From positions 68,573 to 132,572 of the forward strand of contig CAYRLE010000001.1 in assembly GCA_964425105.1 (NCBI GenBank): a stretch of DNA of 64,000 bases. The letters run 5' to 3'. The number at the start of each line of letters is the position of its first letter. The first letter of the stretch is position 1. Shown here in pieces: positions 16,991-25,887 of this stretch. A model generated the notes under the pieces. That model saw only the letters and a list, made by a program, of their open reading frames with translations. It made no database searches and was not told where the DNA came from. Source of the DNA: S012-109 sp964425105. Lineage in GTDB: Bacteria; Pseudomonadota; Gammaproteobacteria; SZUA-140. The translations under genes were made by a program, and so were the position numbers.

Positions 16991-17688
16991 GTCTCCTGCT
17001 GTTCCAGGAGGCGGCCGTTGCGGAGTAGCAGGATGCGATCTGCCATGGCGGCCGCCTCGCTCGAATGGGTTGCCATGATGAGGGTGTGTCCTGCCTGGCG
17101 CACCAGCCGGTCCAGCAGTGCCAGCGCCTCTGTACCGCTCTCCTGATCCAGGTTGCCGGTGGGCTCGTCGGCCAGCACCAGGAGTGGCTCGTGGGCCAGG
17201 GCGCGGGCGATGGCCACCCGCTGCTGCTCCCCGCCTGAGAGGCGGTCGGGAAAGCTGCCGGCCCGCGCCTCCAGCGCCACGGCCTGCAGCATCTCATCGG
17301 CCCGTGTGCCAGGCAAGCCGTTGAGTTCCAGGGACAGGAGGATGTTCTCACGCACCGTCAAGGTGGGCAGAAGATTGAAGAACTGGTAGACGAAACCGAT
17401 GTGGCGGCGCCGGAACAGGGTGCGCCGGTGCTCGTCCATGGCGCTCAGGTCCATGCCCTGGATGAGGATCCGGCCGCTGGTGGGCAGGTCGATGCCGCTG
17501 ATGAGATTGAGGAGGGTGGATTTGCCTGAGCCGCTGCGGCCCATGATGGCCACGCACTGACCGCGCTTCACTTCCAGATCGAGTTGCTCCAGCACGCAAC
17601 GGCTGCGCTTTCCCTCCTGATACTCGTAGTCGAGGCTCTGCAGTGAGAGCAGAATGGGTGAGTTGCCTGGGTTTGTATGGTCAGTCAT
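16987..17688 (-). CDS. LolD/MacB-type ABC transporter ATP-binding protein
   Basis: A 233-residue ATPase of the MacB/LolD group, which partner FtsX-type permeases. Walker A is GRSGSGKSTLLN, the Q-loop is VYQFFNLLPTLT, the signature is LSGGEQQRVAIARAL, Walker B is LVLADEPTGNLD and the switch His is in MATHSSEAA. It is first in the operon, with 233 bases of divergent upstream sequence shared with the GGDEF/EAL gene. Confidence 0.9.
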   Translation of the reverse strand: MTDHTNPGNSPILLSLQSLDYEYQEGKRSRCVLEQLDLEVKRGQCVAIMGRSGSGKSTLLNLISGIDLPTSGRILIQGMDLSAMDEHRRTLFRRRHIGFVYQFFNLLPTLTVRENILLSLELNGLPGTRADEMLQAVALEARAGSFPDRLSGGEQQRVAIARALAHEPLLVLADEPTGNLDQESGTEALALLDRLVRQAGHTLIMATHSSEAAAMADRILLLRNGRLLEQQET

Positions 17689-17854
17689 TGCATTGTGTTG
17701 TGACCGCTGTGCCTGGAGTGGTCAGCCTTGCTGTATGTGAGGAGGCGGGCCTAACTCAATGATTTGCCAAGAACAAAAGTGATCAGATATTTCCTCTGTC
17801 ATATAAGACTATTTTGATATATATTGCAGTGATCCTTGTTTTAACACTCTGGCG

Positions 17855-17882
17855 GTTGATCCGAGTCCCGCACAATTATAAT
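17855..17882 (+). promoter_or_regulatory. Possible sigma70 promoter for the GGDEF/EAL gene
   Basis: GTTGAT at 17855-17860 and a perfect TATAAT at 17877-17882 are spaced by 16 bases, 40 bases ahead of the ATG at 17922. The 233-base divergent intergenic region is A/T-rich compared with its flanks. The exact -35 is uncertain. Confidence 0.4.
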
Positions 17883-17921
17883 AATAAGCAGCTGGTGTCC
17901 GACTGTCGGCATGCGTGATAG

Positions 17922-20900
17922 ATGGCGAAATTCAATGACCAAACGCTGATCGCCCTGATCAGCGACTTTCAGTCGCAGTTTACCACCGCTGCAGATGCCC
18001 ATTCCCTTTTTTCCGGAATCCTGGATCATTTCCTGCGCCTGACCGGTAGTGAATTCGGTTTTATTGCCGAGGTCCTGCAGCGCGATACGGGTGAATCCTA
18101 TCTGCAGACCCGGGCCATCACCGACATCAGTTGGAATGAGGAAAGCAGGAAGATCTTCGACCGCTCGGTCAACCAGGGTTTGGAATTCAGCAATCTGGAT
18201 ACGCTCTATGGCCGGGTTGTGAGCAGTGCCCAGGCTGTCTTTTCCAATGTTCTTGCGGACCCCAGGCGCAGCGGGCTGCCGCCCGGCCACCCGCCCCTCA
18301 ACGCCTTTGCCGGCTTGCCGTTTTTCTGCGGGGAGCGCCTAGTGGGCATGGTCGCCCTGGCCAATCGTCCGGGCGGCTATGAGGAGGACCTCGGCGAGCA
18401 ACTGCGGCCGCTGCTGGATACCTGCGCCATACTCATCGAGGCCGGCAAGGGGCGCCTGTTGTTGAACAGCCAGCGTCAACTGTTCGAGGCCCAGCGTCTG
18501 GCCCATCTGGGCAACTGGGAGTTGGACCTGGTGAGCGGTGAACTGCATTGGTCCGATGAGGTCTATCGTATTTTCGGTTACCAGCCCGGTGAGTTTGCGG
18601 CTTCCTATGAAGCCTTTCTGGAGGCCGTGCATCCCGAGGACAGGGAACGGGTGAACAAGGCCTACACGGAATCGGTGGCCAACAGGACGAGCTACGATAT
18701 CGAGCATCGCCTGTTGCTCAGAGACGGCACCCTGAAATACGTCAATGAGCGTTGCCAGACTTTCTACGATGATGATGGCAGGCCTCTGCGCTCCATCGGC
18801 ACCATCCAGGACATCACCGAGAGGAAGGAAGTTGAGAACGCGCTCCATCATGAAATCACCCAGCGCAACCGCATCGAGCGCGCCCTGCAGGAGGTGGCCG
18901 CAGCCGTTTCATCCAGCACCGGCACGGAATTCTTCCGTATGCTGGTGCGCCAGCTGACCCGCGTTCTGGATGCCGATATTGCCTTGATCGGCGAGGTGTG
19001 TGGCGAGGCGTTTGAGCGGGTCGAGACGGTGGCGGCCTGTGTCGATGGCGAGATCGTGGAAAATTTCAGTTACTCGCTGAGCGCAACACCCTGTCGCAAG
19101 GTGGCCGAACAGGGTGTGTGTTTTTATCCGGAGAACATTCGCGACTTGTTTCCCGATGACTATCTGCTCATGGAAATGAACGTCGAGAGCTATCTCGGGG
19201 CGCCGTTGCTCGATATGGAGGGCCATGTGCTGGGCCTGGTGGTGGTCATGAAATGTGCTCCCATGAAGGACCGCCAGCCCACAGAGTCCATCCTGCGCAT
19301 CTTTGCGGCGCGCATTGCCGCCGAGTTGCAGCACAAGAAGACGCTGGAGAAGATCCGGGGACTGGAGACCTTTCCCGCGGAAAACCCCGGCCCGGTGCTG
19401 CGCATCAGGGGGGACGGTGTCATCCTCTACGCCAATCAGGGCAGCCGGCCATTGCTGGAACACTGGGGATGTCAGAAAGGGCAGACGGTGCCGGTGGCTT
19501 TTCTGCGCAAGTGTATCTCCTGCTTGGCGGAGAACTGCCCCCTGGAGCTTGATCTGGCCTTTGGCGAGCATGAATACTCTCTGCTGCTGGCGCCCAACAT
19601 CGAGAACTACCATGTCAATGTCTATGGCCGAGATATCAGCGAGCGCCGCCAGGCCCAGGCGCAAATGGTCAAGCTGTCCAGCGCTCTGGAACAAATCGCC
19701 GACTCGGTGATCATCACCAACCGACAGGGGGTGATCGAGTATGTCAATCCGGCCTTCGAGGCCACCACCGGCTATAGCCGCGAGGAGGCCATCGGCAATA
19801 AGCCCAGCCTGGTGAAGTCGGGGCGCCATGGGCCCGAATTCTATCAGCAGCTGTGGCGCACCATCCTGCGCGGTGAGATCTACCGCGACATGTTCATCAA
19901 CCGTAAAAAAGACGGCGCCCTCTATTACGAAGAGAAAACCATCACCCCCCTCAAGGACAGTGCGGGGGGCATCAGCCATTTCGTTTCCACTGGCAAGGAC
20001 ATCACGCGCCGCATGGAGGCCGAAGAACGTCTCCATCACCTGGCCTATCACGATATGCTGACCAATCTCCCCAACCGCGCCCTGTTCATGGACCGCATCG
20101 AGCATGCCATGTCGCGGCGGCGCGGCGGGACCCAGCGCCTGGCCTTGTTGTTTCTGGATCTGGACCGCTTCAAAAATATCAACGACACCCTGGGGCATGA
20201 TGTGGGGGACCGCCTGCTGCAGACCATTGCCTTACGTATTATGCAGTGTGTGCGTGAAGGCGACACCGTGGCGCGCTTTGGCGGGGACGAGTTCGCCATC
20301 CTGCTGGAGGATGTGGCAAGCAGCGATGCGGTCGGCCAGGTGGCGAGAAAGTTTATCGAGGTGATCGAGAAGCCCATCGAAGTGGAGGGCCATGAACTGT
20401 TCGCCACCGCCAGCATCGGCATCAGCTTCTTTCCCGATGATGCAGACAATGCCAATATTCTCTTGAAGAACGCCGATACGGCCATGTACCGGGCCAAGGA
20501 CACGGGCCGTAACACCTATCAGTTCTATTCCCGGGAGATGGGCACCAAGGCCTTCGAGCGCCTTTCCCTGGAAACCAGCCTGCGCCATGCCCTGGATCGT
20601 GGTGAATTCCTGTTGCATTATCAGCCCCAGATCGATATCCAGAGCGGCAGGATTATCGGTGTGGAATCCCTGATCCGCTGGCAGCATCCCGAACTGGGAC
20701 TGGTCCAGCCCCTGAAGTTCATTCCCCTGCTGGAGGAAACCGGCCTGATCGTGCCGGTTGGCGAGTGGATTCTGGAAACAGCCTGCGAGCAGTTGAAGTC
20801 CTGGCATGAAGTGCATGGTGTCCTGCCGCGCCTGTCCATCAATCTCTCGGGGCGGCAGTTTTTCGATCCCGGCCTGAAAATGCAGTTGGACCTGTTGTTG

Positions 20901-21323
20901 AGGAAGTCAGGTTTGGAACCACATGTCCTGGAGCTGGAGATCACGGAAACCGTGCTCATGCAGAACGACCGGGCCACGCGTGAGAACCTCGGTGCCTTGC
21001 AGGAACTGGGGCTGCGCCTGTCCATCGATGACTTTGGTACCGGCTACTCCTCACTCAGTTATTTGAAGCGCTTTCCTATCGATACCCTGAAAATCGATCG
21101 CTCTTTTATTCGTGATCTCACCATCGACCCCGATGATGCCGCCATTGTGTCGGCCATTATCGTGATGGCCCACAGCCTCAAGCTGGAGGTTATTGCCGAA
21201 GGCGTGGAGACCCGGGAACAGCTGGATTTTCTGAGAGCGAAGCAGTGCGATGCCATGCAGGGCTATCTGTTCAGCAAGCCGGTGAGTACCCAGGAACTGG
21301 GGCGCCTGCTGGACTTGGAGTGA
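17922..21323 (+). CDS. GAF/PAS sensor diguanylate cyclase-phosphodiesterase (GGDEF-EAL)
   Basis: A 1133-residue cytosolic c-di-GMP enzyme with no membrane helix. In order: GAF (about 1-173), PAS with PAC (about 190-305, ending IQDITERKE), GAF (about 320-470), a PAS-like module with a CISCLAENC motif (about 484-575), PAS-PAC (about 587-700), GGDEF (about 700-870) and EAL (about 885-1133). The cyclase site GGDEF is exact, with an inhibitory-site RxxD (REGD) five residues before it. The EAL site reads ESL in GVESLIRW but keeps the catalytic Glu; DDFGTGYSSL, KIDRSFI and AEGVET are intact. Both activities are therefore plausible. The CxxC pair in the third sensor module could be redox- or metal-sensing. 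Confidence 0.92.
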   Translation: MAKFNDQTLIALISDFQSQFTTAADAHSLFSGILDHFLRLTGSEFGFIAEVLQRDTGESYLQTRAITDISWNEESRKIFDRSVNQGLEFSNLDTLYGRVVSSAQAVFSNVLADPRRSGLPPGHPPLNAFAGLPFFCGERLVGMVALANRPGGYEEDLGEQLRPLLDTCAILIEAGKGRLLLNSQRQLFEAQRLAHLGNWELDLVSGELHWSDEVYRIFGYQPGEFAASYEAFLEAVHPEDRERVNKAYTESVANRTSYDIEHRLLLRDGTLKYVNERCQTFYDDDGRPLRSIGTIQDITERKEVENALHHEITQRNRIERALQEVAAAVSSSTGTEFFRMLVRQLTRVLDADIALIGEVCGEAFERVETVAACVDGEIVENFSYSLSATPCRKVAEQGVCFYPENIRDLFPDDYLLMEMNVESYLGAPLLDMEGHVLGLVVVMKCAPMKDRQPTESILRIFAARIAAELQHKKTLEKIRGLETFPAENPGPVLRIRGDGVILYANQGSRPLLEHWGCQKGQTVPVAFLRKCISCLAENCPLELDLAFGEHEYSLLLAPNIENYHVNVYGRDISERRQAQAQMVKLSSALEQIADSVIITNRQGVIEYVNPAFEATTGYSREEAIGNKPSLVKSGRHGPEFYQQLWRTILRGEIYRDMFINRKKDGALYYEEKTITPLKDSAGGISHFVSTGKDITRRMEAEERLHHLAYHDMLTNLPNRALFMDRIEHAMSRRRGGTQRLALLFLDLDRFKNINDTLGHDVGDRLLQTIALRIMQCVREGDTVARFGGDEFAILLEDVASSDAVGQVARKFIEVIEKPIEVEGHELFATASIGISFFPDDADNANILLKNADTAMYRAKDTGRNTYQFYSREMGTKAFERLSLETSLRHALDRGEFLLHYQPQIDIQSGRIIGVESLIRWQHPELGLVQPLKFIPLLEETGLIVPVGEWILETACEQLKSWHEVHGVLPRLSINLSGRQFFDPGLKMQLDLLLRKSGLEPHVLELEITETVLMQNDRATRENLGALQELGLRLSIDDFGTGYSSLSYLKRFPIDTLKIDRSFIRDLTIDPDDAAIVSAIIVMAHSLKLEVIAEGVETREQLDFLRAKQCDAMQGYLFSKPVSTQELGRLLDLE

Positions 21324-21424
21324 CATGGCATCCAATTGTTGCCAAAGCAGAACGGGGCAATGTCCATTTTCAGCTTGACTTGCGCTATCATGACAGCAGG
21401 CATACACAGAGAGGGAGGTTCCTG

Positions 21425-21673
21425 ATGACCATTGCACACAAGCCACCATATGTGGGTTCACCAGATCCGGAGTTGAAGACCTCTCCCATCGTAGAGGCCA
21501 GCGATGAGGCCGCCGATGAGATCATGCCGGAACTGGAGAACTATCCGGTGTGCTATTTCAACAATGTCAGCTACCAGAACGGTACCTATGTCTGCAGCGG
21601 CAGCGGGGAACTGCTGCGTTGCGAGAGAGGCGTGTGGGTTCAGGCTGGAAGCTGCGATCCCGACAACCCTTAA
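21425..21673 (+). CDS. Small Cys-containing protein, hypothetical
   Basis: An 82-residue protein starting at ATG 21425 behind a strong GAGGGAGG. The N-terminal half is acidic and disordered. The C-terminal half has four Cys in a compact beta-rich pattern (YPVCYFNN, YVCSGSGELLRC, AGSCDP). The spacing loosely recalls DUF1496/YnjH-like domains, but I would not assign it. No signal peptide is seen. It follows the GGDEF/EAL gene by 101 bases. Confidence 0.65.
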   Translation: MTIAHKPPYVGSPDPELKTSPIVEASDEAADEIMPELENYPVCYFNNVSYQNGTYVCSGSGELLRCERGVWVQAGSCDPDNP

Positions 21674-22132
21674 ACCATGCCTTGTTGACCATCTTAGGCT
21701 GAGGCAGCCCGCCCAGCCCCGAAAAAATTCATCATGAATAGGCCTCATCGCTCGCCAGCCTGGTGGTGGGCGCGAGGCGGTCATGTCAGAATTCTTTACG
21801 ACCAGAGTACCTTCAGAAGGCACATGCTGGTCCTCCGCAATATATAGATATCCCCCTGGAACATATATAGATTTATCTCATGTCTATGGGGGGCGCATGG
21901 CTTTACGCCTGACTTTTATTGTCAGGATTTCTTACACTACACTGAATTTGCTCCTCATTACGCCCCGGGGCTACCCCTGATCGTGTTAAATTTAACTACA
22001 ATATCAAGAAGTTATAGTGTTCTTTGATGTGTGCGGTGTATATCTTGCACTAAGTTACGAGGTGGAGAGGATATTTGTGTAAGAAATATTCATTTGAATT
22101 ACTAACTTATATAACGGAAGGGGCACTGAACA
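21674..22132 (+). promoter_or_regulatory. AT-rich regulatory region before the PEP-CTERM gene
   Basis: A 459-base stretch without a convincing gene, clearly richer in A/T than its neighbours from about 21780. It holds two direct copies of ATATATAGAT (21840-21849 and 21863-21872, start-to-start 23 bases, about two helical turns), a GG-N10-GC sigma54-type element at 22035-22048, and a leader of roughly 70 bases ending in GGAAGGGG before the ATG. A 65-codon open frame at 21783 has no family likeness and is not called. Confidence 0.45.
22035..22048 (+). promoter_or_regulatory. Putative sigma54 (RpoN) promoter
   Basis: GG at 22035-22036 and GC at 22047-22048 are exactly ten bases apart, and the -12 element reads TTGCA, as in the RpoN consensus. 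The -24 element is poorer (GCGGTG in place of TGGCAC). It sits 85 bases ahead of a PEP-CTERM gene. PEP-CTERM genes in other bacteria are known to depend on RpoN and the PrsK/PrsR pair. Confidence 0.45.
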
Positions 22133-23140
22133 ATGAAAACAAAACGAGGATTATTCACAGGCTCGCTGTTGGCCGGACTGGCCTCCATGGTGTTGCTGGC
22201 ACTGGCGGGGACCGCGCAGGCCGTTCCATTTCAGACGGGGGACGTATTTGCTGCTGTGGCTAATGGGCAAGTGCAGCACTGGCGCGCCGGCAGCGGTCTG
22301 CTGGCCACTTACAGCGATGGTCAGGGCGGGTTCACCACCGGCATGGCCTTCGACTCCACGGGCAATCTTTACATGACCAACTTTAGCAACAGCAACATCA
22401 GCAAATTCGACAACAACGGCAATTTCCTCGGCACCTGGGCGAGCAACGATAGCTTTTCTTCCAATGAATCCATCTTGTTCGATGCCTCAGGAAATGCCTA
22501 TATTGGCCAAGCGAGTGGAACGAAGGACATCATCAAGCGCGCCGCGGACGGAACCTTCATCGCGCGCTATGATGTCGCCACTGAGAGTGTTGGATCAGAT
22601 TGGATCGACCTGGCCGCGGACCAGAAAACTATGTATTACACCTCGGAGGGGCGCAGGATCATGCGCTATGACGTTGCGGCCGATACCCAGCTTGCCGACT
22701 TTGCCACCCTGTCAGGATCAGGAAACGCCTTTGCCTTGCGCTTGCTGGGGGATGGTGGCCTGCTGGTAGCGGACAAAAGCAACATCAAGCGGCTGGACAG
22801 TACGGGGGCCGTCACCCAGACCTATGATGTCACCGGCCAGGATAGCTGGTTCTCGCTGAACCTGGATCCGGATAATGCCACTTTCTGGAGCGGTGACTTT
22901 GGCACTGGCAAGCTCTTCCAGTTCAATATCGCAAGTGGCGCGCTGCTGAATACCTTCGATACTGGTACCGGAAGCAGGCGTCTGTTCGGTGTTGCTGTGT
23001 TCGGTGAAATCACCCAAGGTGGCGGCGGCGGCGGGGGCGGCACGGTGCCCGAGCCTGCCACGCTGCTGTTGTTTGGCCTGGGTCTTCTGGGACTTGCCTT
23101 TGCAAATGCAAAAAGGAATGCTCATACCATGAGTGCATAA
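22133..23140 (+). CDS. PEP-CTERM sorting-domain exported protein, beta-propeller-like
   Basis: A 335-residue exported protein. The signal peptide is about residues 1-32 (LLAGLASMVLLALAGTAQA). The body has repeated short beta motifs (GLLATYSDGQGG, NISKFDNNGNFLGTW, IIKRAADGTFIARYD, NIKRLDSTGAVTQTYD) like NHL/SMP-30-type propeller blades. A run of eight Gly precedes the C-terminal sorting signal: VPEPATLLLFGLGLLGL, then a basic tail (ANAKRN). Exosortase cleaves such tails and the proteins end up in extracellular matrix or on exopolysaccharide. No exosortase gene is in the window. A good intrinsic terminator follows. Confidence 0.9.
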   Translation: MKTKRGLFTGSLLAGLASMVLLALAGTAQAVPFQTGDVFAAVANGQVQHWRAGSGLLATYSDGQGGFTTGMAFDSTGNLYMTNFSNSNISKFDNNGNFLGTWASNDSFSSNESILFDASGNAYIGQASGTKDIIKRAADGTFIARYDVATESVGSDWIDLAADQKTMYYTSEGRRIMRYDVAADTQLADFATLSGSGNAFALRLLGDGGLLVADKSNIKRLDSTGAVTQTYDVTGQDSWFSLNLDPDNATFWSGDFGTGKLFQFNIASGALLNTFDTGTGSRRLFGVAVFGEITQGGGGGGGGTVPEPATLLLFGLGLLGLAFANAKRNAHTMSA

Positions 23141-23162
23141 CCCAATAGCAGTTCAATCAGTG

Positions 23163-23201
23163 AAAAACCCGCCAATTCGGCAAAGGATTGGCGGGTTTTT
23201 T
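23163..23201 (+). terminator. Rho-independent terminator after the PEP-CTERM gene
   Basis: A 14-bp perfect stem (AAAAACCCGCCAAT with ATTGGCGGGTTTTT), a ten-base loop and a terminal T-run. The symmetrical A/T ends let it work in both directions, which suits the minus-strand DUF1631 gene ending at 23259. Confidence 0.9.
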
Positions 23202-23258
23202 CCTGTGAAATAAAGGGTATGAGGCTGTCATTGCTTGGCAGGAGCTCCTCTCTTCTGG

Positions 23259-25676
23259 TCAATGGCAGTTGCTGAGGCCATCGATGAGACTGTTCATGGC
23301 CCGATCCACCAGGGGGGTGTCCGCCACCACTTCCGCTTTGCCCTTGCGCAGTTCCTCGGCAAATTGATAGAAGGTCAGGTTTCTGGTGTTTTTGCCGTTG
23401 CGGTTGGTGAACATATAGATGCCGGTGGTGGTATTGATCCAGGTGAGTTTTTCCTGTGAGATACTGCCATTTCCTTGGGCAAAGGCGATCCAGGTGCCAT
23501 TTTCCATCTCCTGGGCCATACGGGTGTATTCGTCTTCGATCTCATTCACCATGCCGCCGCCCTGGGTGTTGCTGAGGGTGATTTCCTCCACTTCCAGTGT
23601 GCCTTGCTCGATCTGGGCCAGAATCTCCGCGGCGCGCAACCCTGCCATCTTCTTCATGGCTGCCAGCGCTGTGCCTTCGCCCGGTTCCTGCACCCGCCCC
23701 CTGCCGGCGTATGCCATGTCATCTCCGGGGTTCTCCAGGCTGGAGGAGACCGTCTCGTCTGCACATTGCTCAGGCGGACATTCCTGTGCTTCATCAGTAT
23801 CGGTCTGTGGCGCAGCAGCTTGTACCGGAGCCTGACCAACATCAATGTCATCCTGGTATTCTTCGCCTTCCGCAGCAGATATCCGGTTGTTGCGTGAACT
23901 GACCGCCTCACTGTGGCAGCGCGCCAGTCTCGAGAAGAAACGCTCCTTCTCTTCGAGCGGCATTTCAACGAGGTTCATGCCTTGCTGCAGGCTTTCCAGC
24001 AGCGAGGGAAGTGCGGCCACCAGCTGTTTGCGTTCTTCTTGCGTTTTTTTGGGGGCAATACTCCAGATGAGGTTGTCCATGGTCTCGACACCGCTGATCC
24101 AGGCATCGCTTTCGTCACCTTCCATGAGAAAGGTCATCATCAACAGGGTCTTCCAGTGTTCAGAGAGAAATTCCTGCACGATCTCGTTGAGATCGCTCTG
24201 CTCGAGACGCGCTCTGACTTCCTCGGCCGCCTTGAGGCGGGCGCGTTCCAATTGTTCCTGTTCCGCCGCTTCCTGCTGCAGACGTTCCAGGTCTTCGCTG
24301 GCCCGCTGTTCCAGTTCTTCCAGGTGGGCTTCCAATTCTGCCAGCACTTCTGCAAAGATGTCCACATCATCCTCGAACTCACTGATGACCCGCTGCACCA
24401 GGCTGTCGGCCGTGAGGTACAGATCCTCTGCATCTTTGTCTTCACTGAAGCCGATGGCCGCCTGGGAGAGGGTGTCGAGGAACTTGCGTGCCGGATGATT
24501 CTTTCGGGAGAAGAAGCTCTTATCCAGCATCACCACCTTGAGGATAGGGATCTGCAGCCTGCCGATGACGGCCTGCATGCGGTCCGGAATATTCTTGTCC
24601 TCGAGGATGTAGTCGAAGAGCATGGCGACAATGTCGATGGTCTGGTCCTGCTCCTGTGCCAGCACACCCAAGACCTGGTGGTCTTTCAGCTGACGCAGCA
24701 TATTGGTGGTGCCGCTGCCAAGCAGCGAAACATCGGCACCCGCACTGGCGAGCAATTCCATATCGCCGTGCTGCAGTTGGGTCAGGTTGTTGAGCAGGCG
24801 GGTGGCCGGCAACGGCGCTGTGCCGCCACTGCTGCCATACACGGCGCCGGGGTTCATGGATTGTCTTTGGGTCAGCAGTTGCTGGATGGTGGCGAAGTGA
24901 TCCATGTCTTCTGTGTCGCCCTTCATCTCAGTGGCGACAAACCCTTCATAGTGGTGCGCGCCTGGCGCTCCTGGTGTACGTTGAATGGCGTAGTCGATGC
25001 GCGGCAGGATATTGTTCTGGGCCAAGTGTTCATTGAGTTGCTGGTAGACGTGGCGCAGGTCCGGCACGACAAATTTCTCGAACAATTTGAGAATGATCAG
25101 CTTGACCTTGATATCCGTTTCTAGTTCGTTGCAGGCTTCCTTGAAGGCATTGCAGATGAGCATTGGGTTGAAAGGGTTGGCTTCTTCGGCCAGTTCAGGC
25201 TTGTTGAGCAGCAGGCCAACCCGGGTGTCGAGGGCGAACAACTCCTCCTTGCACAGGTGATGGACCTTGCTCACCATGTTGGTGATGGCCAGCGAGGTTT
25301 CCAGGTGATTGTCCTCCACCAGCATCAGTTCGCCCTCCAGGGGCAGATCTCCCTGCACTGTGTCTGCTGCGGCGGCATCGTTTTCTATGATGCCGATGCA
25401 ATCTTTCTGAAAACGGTCACTGAATATTGCCTCCATATCCTTGCGCTTCAAGCGCACTTCTCGCATAGCATCGAAATAGAGGGTCTGCACCACATTGCTT
25501 TCTGCCTTTTCAGCAAGTTCGAAAAGGGCGTCATCCACCTGTCCCATCATTGTCGCCAATGATTTGGACAGCCCCTCTGCCGCCAGCCCACTGCACTCCT
25601 GCAGCAGTTTGACAGCCTTGCTGGGTTTCATGAAACTCTTGATGGGTACAACTTTCGGTATCATTTTGTCAGCCAT
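23259..25676 (-). CDS. DUF1631 family protein (first copy)
   Basis: An 805-residue cytosolic protein of the DUF1631 family, unassigned in function. It has a helical N-terminus (KAVKLLQECSGLAAEGLS), a conserved central part (IDIVAMLFDYILEDKNIPD, RLQIPILKVVMLDKSFFSR, HPARKFLDTLSQAAIG), a charged coiled region (ELEAHLEELEQRASEDLERL), and a C-terminal module beginning GTWIAFAQGNGSISQEKL with FTNRNGKNTRNL and ending VDRAMNSLIDGL. That last module looks like a small beta domain of PilZ type, an inference. Aligned motifs recur in the second copy at 47207. ATG 25676 is used; GTG 25685 is possible. Confidence 0.85.
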   Translation of the reverse strand: MADKMIPKVVPIKSFMKPSKAVKLLQECSGLAAEGLSKSLATMMGQVDDALFELAEKAESNVVQTLYFDAMREVRLKRKDMEAIFSDRFQKDCIGIIENDAAAADTVQGDLPLEGELMLVEDNHLETSLAITNMVSKVHHLCKEELFALDTRVGLLLNKPELAEEANPFNPMLICNAFKEACNELETDIKVKLIILKLFEKFVVPDLRHVYQQLNEHLAQNNILPRIDYAIQRTPGAPGAHHYEGFVATEMKGDTEDMDHFATIQQLLTQRQSMNPGAVYGSSGGTAPLPATRLLNNLTQLQHGDMELLASAGADVSLLGSGTTNMLRQLKDHQVLGVLAQEQDQTIDIVAMLFDYILEDKNIPDRMQAVIGRLQIPILKVVMLDKSFFSRKNHPARKFLDTLSQAAIGFSEDKDAEDLYLTADSLVQRVISEFEDDVDIFAEVLAELEAHLEELEQRASEDLERLQQEAAEQEQLERARLKAAEEVRARLEQSDLNEIVQEFLSEHWKTLLMMTFLMEGDESDAWISGVETMDNLIWSIAPKKTQEERKQLVAALPSLLESLQQGMNLVEMPLEEKERFFSRLARCHSEAVSSRNNRISAAEGEEYQDDIDVGQAPVQAAAPQTDTDEAQECPPEQCADETVSSSLENPGDDMAYAGRGRVQEPGEGTALAAMKKMAGLRAAEILAQIEQGTLEVEEITLSNTQGGGMVNEIEDEYTRMAQEMENGTWIAFAQGNGSISQEKLTWINTTTGIYMFTNRNGKNTRNLTFYQFAEELRKGKAEVVADTPLVDRAMNSLIDGLSNCH

Positions 25677-25887
25677 TTCAACCACCCGTCATATGCGCTT
25701 ACACTACCGTTATTGGCAGCATCACAAATACCATGAGCTGAGCCTCCGGATCTGTGACTGGACTCTCAGATTCGCCCTTGGCAACTTGCGAGATCTTGTG
25801 TTCGGGACATCTGTCAACAAGGTGTATGCAGTTCGTTGTTGTTGTTATGAGTGACAGGTGAGGTCAGCCAACGAGGAGGGGACCGCC

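Noticed and set aside
21783..21980. 65-codon frame in the A/T-rich region before the PEP-CTERM gene
   Set aside because: No recognisable sequence and no ribosome binding site; the region looks regulatory.
23913..25124. 403-codon frame opposite DUF1631
   Set aside because: His/Gln/Leu-rich antisense shadow with no motif.
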